Origin: Diphasiastrum complanatum | Lineage: Eukaryota; Streptophyta; Lycopodiopsida; Lycopodiales; Lycopodiaceae | DNA: 64,000 nucleotides | Assembly: GCA_029204225.1 (NCBI GenBank) | Contig: CM055097.1 | Coordinates: 44,294,942 to 44,358,941, forward strand | Direction of reading: 5' to 3' | Part shown: one piece after another, positions 54,829 through 64,000 of the stretch | Position numbering within the stretch: position 1 is the first letter of the stretch | How the letters are laid out: the number at the start of each line of letters is the position of its first letter | Program-made: the position numbers and the translations under genes | The notes under the pieces: generated by a model | What the model saw: the letters and a program-made list of their open reading frames with translations, nothing else | What the model was told of the DNA's origin: nothing | Database searches by the model: none

Positions 54829-57800
54829 GAGAGACATCTTAGGAATGTTCCATATAATTGCAAAAGTCTAAGAATGAAAATCAACACTATTCCCAAAATT
54901 TGATATCATGAAATTTTTGATGATTTTTTGTATAGCCTCATAAACCCAATAATCCTGAGGATATTTAGCTTAGAAAAAGTTTCTCAAGCAGTGATCAAAA
55001 CTTCATCAAAAGTCCTCTTGACGCACAAATGGACGCATCATCTGGTCAATGGAGTGGGTAGGCAGGATTGAGAAATGATGAATCTCATATCTATCGAAGC
55101 CCAAATTTCAAGTGGCATAATCCATCCTCTTCATGATGGAAAAAATGCAGCATGCATGCTCATTCTTCATTGCTTGCTAGTTAGTAGCTAATAGCCTAAT
55201 TGTCATACCAAAAGTCATTCCTCATGACTCGACTCTCAAGAAGACCGTGAAGGAATGAATGCACCAATATATTAATTATCATAATTATATACATATATAT
55301 GGCATTGAGAACGACCGTCCGTCCTTGATTTTGGAGATTCTCCAGCTCTGCAAAATCATGCCCTCCCTCCTGTATGTGCGTAGCTTTCAACTTTCCAAGG
55401 AGGAGTCAGAAGTCTGTGATAAGAGCATACTGCAGTGCATAGTGCATACATACTTTTTCTTTGACCTGGGACCCGCAGTAAATCGCCCCGATCTACCTTC
55501 CTGCAGATAGATAGATTTTCTTCTCAACAGAGCCGTAACAGATCTAGCGTCAGGCTCACAATTCGCGATCCATCTTCCCATTCGCCAACCAGCCAGCCGT
55601 AGACTCTTTTCAGACTAAATGCCACTGCTATTCCAGCTGCCAGCAGCTGCAGTAAATATGGAGGTTTTACCTCGTGAACCCAGTTGTCCCCATGCGCAAT
55701 GAGCAGCTGCTGCAGAAATACGGCAAAGCTACGTATTCCCCTTCAGTATTTCACCGTCTCTATGGTGTATAGTGTATGCACTTTTTCATACTGTGGGCTT
55801 TGCGCATGATCTCTCATCGTATGTCCGATGAGTACGTGGGGCTTAAGCTTTTAAACTTTGGTTTTATTGATTTGTTTTTCTGTGGATGGAATGATGGATC
55901 TTGGATTATCTTGTCCGATTTGATATGGCATTCAAAGAAATCTCATTGGAATCTGGATGGGAAATAAATCACATGAGATTTTGTTTACAATACAATATTA
56001 CAGATTCCACCTCTGGCTCCTCACAGGTTATAACTCATCAATATTTTTTCTTGAGCAACCATAGATGCTTCAAGCTACCTATTAAGGTTCTAAACAAGCC
56101 TTCCATTATAATCGGGCGGAGCCGGAGTAATGAAAGTCAAAGGCCACGAGCTGCTCTAGGACCATATGGTATGTGATAATGGCTCGACCAATGAAGCATT
56201 ATCTCAAGTATTTGCCTATGGCAAAATTTCTCTGTTTTTATTTTACTTTTGTCTATAAAAAATGGGGTGAAATTTGTACGCTAGTTTGTTTTTTATATCA
56301 TTGTTGAATGTGGAAAAAATTTATGTTTTCATTTTTGGTGTAATTTATTATGGAACACATTCATGCAGAGTTTGGACGCTCTTTAATCGGAAGCATCGGT
56401 CAAATTGCAACGCAACATAAACGAGCAGGTAGTTAATTCATTTGTTGAAAAACCAAGCAGAATTCTTGGGGCCATATATCATGCAAGATAATATAGGCCC
56501 CAAAATGTCTGAAAAGAATCCTAACATTGATGACAATTATGTACAAAGATTACAACTACGACCAAGTGAAATCTTTCAAAATTTGGGGCACAAGGCTTCC
56601 TGATGTCATTACATAACGATCAGATTTGAGCTTGTGCCTTCATGATCCAGTAAACGAGGATATTCAGTTCACACCACAATGGACATCGATCTTTTTTATG
56701 TAGAGCACGTTTCTTGTATCAAAATATTTTCAAAATTTTAATGCCCGAAGATTTTTTGGGTAGGATACCACTATTTTTAATACATACCCATTCCACATAC
56801 CAAACGACTACTCATGAATTTGTAGGTATTTATATGACTAGTAATACAAAGGTGAGACCAACTAGTCAACCTAATCATGAACATAAGCACTTGGTTGGAG
56901 TTTATGCACTCACTTGAAGGAATTTGTGACTCCATACATGTCGATATTAGAAATTACCAGAGCAACAATATAACTACTTCACGAGTAATGGGCCTCAACC
57001 ATTCAATTCATTCCAAACATCCTCCAAATTGATAAGTGATATTTTTTTCTAGTAATCTAGTAGGTGCTTCAGCATCCATTAGACCTTCATCCAACCTTTT
57101 GTAAAAATCAATTGTTGAAAGACCTGGACATTTTTAATGGGCAATGTGCATAGGTGTTTTATAAATGCCATATATATTTGCTTTGAGAAAACATTAGTCA
57201 TTTGTTAATTGCTACCTCAAGGCTAACCTCCATAGGCACTATGTGTAAACTATATTGCATATTTTAATTTTAGCTACCAAGCAAAATTTGGTACCAAGGC
57301 AAAACTCATAGCCTTTCCTTGGCTTAGGAGTGTTTGTTTGAGTATTGGCTTTTGACCAAAACCAGGCCTAGTTAGGTAATGACGTATTGATTGAGATATT
57401 GATAGAGCTCATAGCAAGGATTCTAGTCATCAACCCTATTATCACAATGACATATAATAGCAAGGTTAGTTCCTTGATCCATGGTTGATACCAATCAATC
57501 ACCTACTACCCACCCAACACTAGTATAATCACCTTGACAAGTCCAGTGACTTCGTTACAAATATAGGCATAGTACAATGGACATGGTCACACTGAGGTTC
57601 TAGTCCCCGTATGCACAAACCTCTCTAGGTTCTAAGTGGGTGCCCTTCGTTTGGATACTATAGCCTTTCGTTTGGCCAAAATAGGCTAAAGGAGGTAAAA
57701 ATAAGGGCACTTTAAGTTTTTGAACTATTTCTTCAGTGTGAAGAAACTTCACCCTTCAAAAACTTGGGACCCAACTATTACTTCAGTTTGAAAATTTTAA

Positions 57801-58322
57801 ATGAAAAGAAGTGCTATTTTTCACTTCACAACCCTTCGGGCCTTTTCACTAGCCATCTAATGGCTCTTCTACATCGAATGGCTCGCATTAGTCCTTAGTT
57901 GCCCGATCCTGACCATCAAACTAGTGTGGAGGTCGATCAATGAATGTCCATGATTATGTGCATCGAATAATGCTCCCTCCGTACACAACACACCTACAAC
58001 CGCTACATGCCTATTTGGACTGGCCGCGCGACTGATCCGCGAGCTCATTTCTCCATTGCTTCTTCTCTTTCTAGCTGGCTATGGTCTCCTCCAATCAGTT
58101 TGATCCAGTACACTAAGTTCTCCATGGCTAGTCACGGCCACCTACAGTTTGGATCGCGCTCCCAGGGCGCCCAACTTTCTGCTTTTACAGCATCAAAAAC
58201 TATCTTCAATGGAGAGAAATCTAGGATTTTCCATGTAGAAACCCTAGCAAGTTATTTTCTATAGCCTGAGAAGGAGTAATTGCTCCTACTGTGCTTCATG
58301 GCTGACCCTGAGACTTCACCAG
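54829..58322. other. no gene recognised; a relatively GC-rich pocket at 55300-55760
   Basis: The pocket contains CAGCTGCCAGCAGCTGCAG and GAGCAGCTGCTGCAG. ORFs at 55259, 55901 and 58007 (60-91 codons) show no recognisable features. It may be low-copy sequence. Near 57640-57850 repeated CCCTTCG and ACTTCAGT blocks suggest a small inverted-repeat element without clear ends. Confidence 0.35.
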
Positions 58323-59106
58323 TGTTGGGGGTATTCCAACAAAGTGTAAATATATAAAATCATCCAATAAAATGTGTTGCGAGGGCATGGCATCCTGCAT
58401 GTATAAGCCATGGCCCAATGAGCACGCAAGTGAAGTTGTAAATAAAATAATAGACTTGGGCCCTTTGTAATTAAAATAAAACTTGAGGCCCAAAGTCAAT
58501 TCTAAACTTAGAGTTTACTTTTTAGAGTTGGGTCCAATTTTGGACTCACATGAATCTTGTGATTTCCAATGTACTTTTTGTGGACCCTTGGATCAAGTTG
58601 GGTCCAAGATGAATGGATAGGATCAATGTGAATATTAGCCAATAGGATTGAGGGGCAAGGGCCTTCCCCATTTTATAAAAAGACACCATTTTCATGCTTA
58701 ATAGAGAGGAGGAGACTCTGACATTTTGAGAGCTCAAGCATCCTCATTTGCTAATCAATCTTGCTTATGCTATTGTTGTGATTGCTTGTTATTTTCATTT
58801 CCCATGCTTTTTGGTTATGCTAGTTAAGGTTTTTCCATAAGCAATGACATTGAGCATTTGAGCTAACCTCCATCTCATCTCTCTCTCTTCCTCTCCTTTT
58901 CTATCCCTTTCCTTCACCCAAATCATGATGAATGTTAGAGTAGAGGAGTAGAGTTAAGGGAGAGTAGTGTTAGTGGTGAATAGAGTTAGGGAGGAAGTAG
59001 GAAACTAACTTAAATTAGCATCTATGCATAGTTAGGTACCTATCCAGTGATCTAACCCTTGTTGACAGGGCGGGAGGGCTATACTACGTAGATATACGAC
59101 CCTACA
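58323..59106 (+). repeat. 5' LTR of a gypsy element
   Basis: Starts TGTTGGGGGTATTCCAACA (a terminal hairpin) and ends CGACCCTACA, one base before a tRNA-Asp primer site. CCAAT box in AGCCAATAGG (58637-58646) and TATA box TATAAAA (58674-58680). No second full LTR in the window; its last 110-150 bp are repeated at 61951-62065. Confidence 0.8.
58674..58680 (+). promoter_or_regulatory. TATA box of the gypsy LTR
   Basis: TATAAAA, 28 bp after a CCAAT box, within the LTR. Confidence 0.6.
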
Positions 59107-59107
59107 G

Positions 59108-59125
59108 TGGCGCCGTTGCTGGGGA
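59108..59125 (+). promoter_or_regulatory. primer binding site, tRNA-Asp (gypsy unit 1)
   Basis: TGGCGCCGTTGCTGGGGA, one change from the plant tRNA-Asp site TGGCGCCGTTGCCGGGGA. Confidence 0.9.
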
Positions 59126-60395
59126 TAGGTTTCCAATAACTAGTTTAGTTGTATTTTAGCTATTTTCTTGCTTTTTAGATTAGTTTTAGGTAGATTTTTA
59201 GGTGTTTAGAGTTAGTTTTCTATTTTTTTTTTGTGTTTGGACTGTTCACAGCTAGCGGAGGAGGGGTGAAAGGGTAGAGGAGGCCCTGAAAAGCCTCTAA
59301 GGGCTTGAAACCCAAACCAACTAGCCAAAAGAACCCAAAAAAACACACCGATCTGTAATTTTGGAGGGAATAAGAGCCTAAAATTATATCAGATTTTTAT
59401 ATCTCTAGAACCAGTGCGAATTAACTCTTGCATGACTGGCAACAGCTCTAGGGTACTGTCCCAGACCTGCATAGAAGCTTGCAAGAGTTAGTTTTAAGCA
59501 GATTGTAAAAATCAGAGAAAAATCATAAAAAATTCAAAAAACCCTTGAAAAAATCCAAAAAATCTTCATAAGAACTCTCGCGGAGCTCTTTGAAGTTCCA
59601 TCTCAATGAGACCAGGACACATAAAAACTTGCGAGAGTTAGTTTGATGTCTAAGTGTCTGTGAAAGAGTTCCCAGTGAAAAAAAGATGGGAAAGTACCAA
59701 TGAACCCTCGCAGACATCAAAATTTTCAGTTCCAATGGTCAAGAACTCCCGCAGAGGATTCTGAAGTTTCATCTTAGTGAGACCAGGACACAGAAGAGCT
59801 TGCGAGAGTTAGTTTGATTCCAGTGAGCAAAAAATTGGGTTTAAGTGCTAAAAAATCACTAAAAAATGAAGATCCAACAAATCTTTCTAGTAAGAACTCT
59901 CGCAGACCCTCTCAATCAATTTAAAATGTCAATCTACATCAGTGATGAAGCTTGCAAGAGTTAGTTTTGAGATTTGGTGAAGATCAAGCCAAAAAAGTGG
60001 TTTTGAACCCTTGTAGACAATGAAATTTTCACTTCTTGGAAGAGTTAACTCTCGTAGAGAATTATATAGTGAGATCTGACCCAGATCCAGCTACTGTGAG
60101 CCTTGCTAGAGTTACTTCCCAAAGATCAAAGAGATATCAAATTTTTTATCTGCAAAAACAGCTAAAGAACCCTTGCACAAGAAAACCCTCACAGACTAGA
60201 TCAGTGATCTGCATCAGATCCAGCTACTATCAAAATCTCAGGTCAATCAGTGCAAGGAGTAAAAAGTTATCAAGGGAAAACCACTGTAAAAGACCTAAAA
60301 TTCACTTCTGGCCGATCAGATTAATCAGCTCCTTGAGATCCAAATAACATCCTACTGTATAAGCAAGATCCAATCACTTTGGAACCCACCATCAG
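59126..60395 (+). other. gypsy leader with alternating complementary motifs (unit 1)
   Basis: About 1.27 kb without genes. AACTCTCGCA-type motifs (near 59413, 59571, 59743, 59892, 60047) alternate with TGCGAGAGTT-type motifs (near 59479, 59632, 59802, 59948, 60105). The two are exact reverse complements, 50-70 bp apart, so the RNA could fold into a chain of hairpins. The pattern is kept in unit 2. Confidence 0.8.
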
Positions 60396-61927
60396 ATGAA
60401 TTTAAAATCGGGACGATCAATAGCACGAAGGATAGCAAATCAAGCATCACACCTTTCCAGATTAGCAATCGTGCAACAAGAGGCAGAACCAGAACCGACA
60501 CCAATGGATCCAATGGGCCAACTCGTACTTGTTGCTCCCTTGCAAGCAGTCCGGAGAGCACCACGGATGGAAATACCAGAATACGACAGATCATCAGATC
60601 CCATCCGATTCCTCCTGATCTACGAGCAAGCTTGTGAAATCTATAGCAAATGGACACCTGCGGAGAAGCTAATGCTGTTCCCCATGTCCTTATTGGCAGT
60701 GGCTCAGGATTGGTTTTTCAACCTGTCAAAGGAAGACAAATCTACCTAGGAAGCGGTTAAAGCGGCTCTCATTACGCGCTTTCCAAAAAAGTTCATGGAA
60801 GATCCGTTCCTCCTACTGAACAAAGTCAAAATAGAAAAACGAGAAAAGATCAGGGACTACATTGAGCGGGTCAAACAGTTACGATCCGAGTGCAGTGCAT
60901 CCCTAACTCCTGACCATGCGATAATCATGTGGTTCCTAGCCGGACTACCATGAAGCATCATAAGAGAACTGAAACGATGGGAGCAATATGCTACTCTGCA
61001 AAAAGCTATGGAAGATGCCATCAGGGAAGAGGATGAGGGATCTAACGACGAATATCCATCCACCCACACCCCTACTCCCTCGTTAGCATCATCATCATCA
61101 TCATCAATCGCATCTGCTCTATCCACAGAACTGTTGATGGAGCAAATGACGAAATTACACAAACAATAGATGGAGCAACTTACGTCGCAGTTTGACCAGA
61201 AACTGAAGGCCTTACAAGGAGTTGTAGCAGTAACGCCACATCAACCGAAACCAAACCAGCTATAGTATCCAAGATGGGAAAATGTATGCTTCAGTGTGCA
61301 CGCAAAACCATACAGCGAACAAGTGTTCAGTCCTAAAGCAAAATCTGAGACTAACACACATATTCTGCCATCTGTGCAATGCAACATCACACGATATGGA
61401 ATTTTGCCCGTTCAACCCCCGGATTGTTCAACAAAAGAGAAGTCCTTATCAGACTTCTTATCCTTACCATCAAGGGGCACCCAATGCGGCACCAAGGTAT
61501 GGCGCACCAAATCAACCACAGCGTATGGCCTTACCTGCTCCACCAGGGCCAGCCAATCAACAAGTGGCCCATGTAAACCTGACAACAGCGGAACTAGAGA
61601 TGCAAATGCCCCCTCAACTTGAGTAGCAGCAATGGTATGGACTGGATGAATCATTTATGGATCCTTCCATAAATGAATATGTTGCGGCCTATGCAATTCA
61701 AACTCAGCATCAAGGCAGAAGAAATTATGGCTGCAACAGATGCGGCGAAGGATACAAAATTGCGGAATGTCCCTACAAGGGACAATATACATCCTTCTGT
61801 CGAGAATGCGGTTATGGGCACTGTTACAAAAATTGTCCATTTAAACCTGGAACCAGCGCACCTCTTAACTTCATTGCAATACAGCAACCAGCAGTTCCAG
61901 CAGGGATGCCATCGGAAGGACAAGAGA
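60396..61927 (+). pseudogene. gypsy gag (unit 1), with stops and frameshifts
   Basis: Starts MNLKSGRSIARRIANQ; Pro-rich leader, MEIPEYDRSSDPIRFLLIYE, AEKLMLFPMSLLAVAQDWFF, then TAG at 60747 where unit 2 has Trp. Continues RDYIERVKQLRSECSA, IIMWFLAGLP-stop-SII, YATLQKAMEDAIREEDEG, a Ser-rich stretch and the helix ELLMEQMTKLHKQ. After a frameshift, from 61282: CHLCNATSHDMEFC (CX2CX4HX4C), a Pro/Gln linker, CNRCGEGYKIAEC (His replaced by Tyr) and CRECGYGHCYKNC (CX2CX3HX4C). Similarity ends at 61927 where LTR sequence begins. No pol. Confidence 0.8.
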
Positions 61928-62065
61928 AGCATCTATGCATAGTTAGGTACTAAAAGTAGGAAATTAACTAAAAGTAGCATCTATGCATAGTTAGGTACCT
62001 ATCCAGTGATCTAACCTTTGTTGACAGGTGGAAGGGCTATACTATGAGAGATCTTCGACCCCATA
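61928..62065 (+). repeat. LTR 3' end fragment at a tandem-duplication junction
   Basis: AGCATCTATGCATAGTTAGGTAC occurs at 61928-61950 and again at 61976-61998, and once in the full LTR (59017-59039). The rest matches the last 110 bp of the LTR up to the primer site. Gag of unit 1 is thus fused to an LTR end. Confidence 0.8.
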
Positions 62066-62066
62066 G

Positions 62067-62084
62067 TGGCGCCGTTGCCAGGGA
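62067..62084 (+). promoter_or_regulatory. primer binding site, tRNA-Asp (gypsy unit 2)
   Basis: TGGCGCCGTTGCCAGGGA, one change from the family site, at a different base than unit 1. Confidence 0.85.
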
Positions 62085-63370
62085 TAGGTTTCCACTAACT
62101 AGTTTAGCTGTATTTTAGCTATTTTCTTGCTTTTTAGAGTAGTTTAGGTAGATTTTTGGGAGTTTAGAGTTAGTTTTCTATATTTTTTTGTGTTTGGACT
62201 ATTCACAGCTAGCGGAGGAGGTGTGAGAGGGTAGAGGAGGCCTTGAACAACCTCTAAGGGCTTGAAACTCAAACCAATCATCCAAAAAAACTCAAAAAAC
62301 ACACCAATATGTGTTTTAGAAGAAAAAAGAGCCAAAAAACTCATCAGATTTTTATATAATTAATCCTTGCATGATTGGCAGTAGTTCCAGGGTACTATCC
62401 CAGACTTGCATAGAAGCCTGTGAGAGTTAGTTTCAAGCAGATTGTAAAAATTAGAGAAAAATCATAAAAAAAATTCAAAAAACCCTTGAAAAAATCCAAA
62501 AAAATTCAAATCTTCATAAGAACTCTCGCAAAGCCCTCTGAAGTTCCATCTCAGTGAGACCAGGACACATAGAAGCTTGCGAGAATTAGTTTGATGTATA
62601 AATGCATGTGCGAGAGTTCCCAGTGAAAAAAAGATGGGAAAGTACTAGTGAACCCTCGCAGACAGAAGTTTCAGTTCCAGTGGTCAAGAGCTCTCGTAGA
62701 GGATTCTGAAGTTCCATCTCAGTGAGACCAGGACATAGAAGAGCTTGCGAGAGTTAGTTTGATTCCAGTGAGCTAAAAAATGGATTTAAGTGCTAAAAAA
62801 TCACTAAAAATGAAGATCCAACAAATCCTTCATGTAAGAACTCTCGCAGACCCTCTCAATCGATTCAGAATGTCAAATTACATCAGTGATGAAGCCTGCG
62901 AGAGTTAGTATGAAGATCTAGTGAAGATCAAGCACAAAAAGTGATTTTGAATCCTCGCAGACAGTGAAATTTCCACTTCTTGCAAGAGTTAACTCTCACA
63001 GAGAATTCTATAGTGAGATCTGACCTAGATCTAGCTACTGTGAACCTTGCGAGAGTTACTTCCCAAAGATCTGAAAGATATCAAGTTTTTTACCTACAAA
63101 AATAGCTAAAGAACCCTCGCATAGACAACCCTCGCACAAGATAACCCTTGCAAACCAAATCAGTGGAAAGTTTTGCATCAGATCTAGCTATTGTTAAAAT
63201 TTCAGGTCAATCAGTGGAAGGAGTAAAAAGTTATCAAGGAAAAACCATCGTAAAAGGCCTAAATTTCATTCCGGCCGATCAGATCGATTAGATCCTTGAA
63301 GATCCAGATTGGATCCTACTGTATAAGCAGGATCCAATCACTTTGGAATCCACTATCAGATGAATCTGAG
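62085..63370 (+). other. gypsy leader with alternating complementary motifs (unit 2)
   Basis: Homologous to 59126-60395. Complementary pairs near 62520/62579, 62690/62747, 62838/62901 and 62988/63047 keep the same order and spacing. Confidence 0.8.
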
Positions 63371-64000
63371 ATCGGGATGATAGCAAATCAGGCACCACAC
63401 CTTCCCAGATTAGCAGCTGTGCAACAAGAGGCAGAATCAGAACCAACACCAATGGATCCAATGAGCCAACCCGTACCTATCGCACCCTTGCATGCAGTTC
63501 GGAGAGCACCACAGATGGAGATACTAAAATACGATGGATCATCAGATCCCATCCGATTCCTCCAGATCTACGAGCAAGCTTGTGAAATCTACGACGAACG
63601 GACACCTGCAGAGAAGCTGATGCTATTTCCTATGTACTTACTTGCAGTGGCTCAGGATTGGTTTTTTAACCTATCAGAGGAAGAGAAATCCACCTGGGAA
63701 GCGGTTAAAGCGGCTCTCATTATGCGCTTTAAACCAAGAAAGTTCCTGGAAGACCTGTTTTTCCTGCTAAGCAAAGTCAAGATGGGAAAACAAGAAAGGG
63801 TCCGGGACTATATTGAATGGGTCAAACATCTACGATCCGAGTGCAGTGCAGCCTCGATCATGCGGTGATCATGTGGTTCCTAGCCAGATTACCACGAAGC
63901 ATCAGAAGAGAACTGAAACGACGGGAGCAGTACGCTACTCTACAAGAAGCTATGGAAGATGCCATCAGGGAAGAGGATGAGGGATCTGATGACGAATATC
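63296..64000 (+). pseudogene. gypsy gag (unit 2), runs off the right edge
   Basis: The frame from 63296 has MKIQIGSYCISRI before the conserved part that aligns with unit 1 from RIANQ on. MEILKYDGSSDPIRFLQIYE, AEKLMLFPMYLLAVAQDWFF and STWEAVKAALIMRFKPRKF are intact, with Trp at the unit 1 stop. A short deletion after CSAA shifts the frame at about 63855; the other frame continues with DHAVIMWFLARLPRSIRREL and AMEDAIREEDEGSDDEY to the edge. Less decayed than unit 1. Confidence 0.8.

Noticed and set aside
57640-57850. Possible small inverted-repeat transposon with CCCTTCG ends
   Set aside because: Ends do not align as an inverted repeat over more than a few bases and no target duplication is visible.

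Overview
The window is nuclear DNA of a land plant and is almost entirely repetitive. The evidence is Ty1/copia and Ty3/gypsy LTR retrotransposons with plant-type primer sites (tRNA-iMet TGGTATCAGAGCC for copia, tRNA-Asp TGGCGCCGTTGC for gypsy), a CACTA (En/Spm) transposon whose transposase carries GT-AG introns, a non-autonomous hAT-like element, and AT-rich, gene-poor spacers. I recognise no ordinary host gene, rRNA, tRNA or CRISPR. The species cannot be fixed from the sequence.

Layout. 1-3406: decayed gypsy element on the minus strand (gag, protease, start of reverse transcriptase), followed by a 24-bp minisatellite (3691-3978). 5265-14045: an old copia element (H) carrying a younger copia element (A, 7383-13580); one later deletion seems to have removed H pol and the edge of A. 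14046-15960: 5' end of another copia family (G). 16300-19616: inverted copia fragments. 19617-23882: a CACTA element with a palindrome-rich subterminal array, a minus-strand gene of unknown role and a plus-strand tnp2 transposase pseudogene. 23885-29503: copia elements C and D, fused head to tail through a perfect (CT)65 tract. 29511-30679: plus-strand copia integrase and RT pieces.

31514-37751 is the best feature: a complete copia element (B) with two identical 737-bp LTRs, a perfect 5-bp target duplication (AGAAT), intact primer site and polypurine tract, and one unbroken 1347-codon Gag-PR-INT-RT-RNaseH frame on the minus strand. It should be a very recent insertion and may be autonomous. 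Element A is its close relative, disabled by a Trp-to-stop change in RT/RNaseH.

37757-52274 is AT-rich and holds gypsy gag relics, three unassigned ORFs (39587, 42536, 49676) and copia tails. 52275-58322 has no recognisable gene but contains a 493-bp hAT-like MITE (54336-54828). 58323-64000 is a gypsy element with LTR, tRNA-Asp primer site, a long leader built of alternating complementary motifs (AACTCTCGCA and TGCGAGAGTT) and gag. The unit from LTR end to gag is repeated a second time through an abnormal junction at about 61928.

The autonomous logic visible here is that of retrotransposition: LTR promoter, Gag particle, protease processing, reverse transcription from tRNA primers, integration. 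Only element B retains all parts. The other elements are targets, relics or possible parasites of such machinery.
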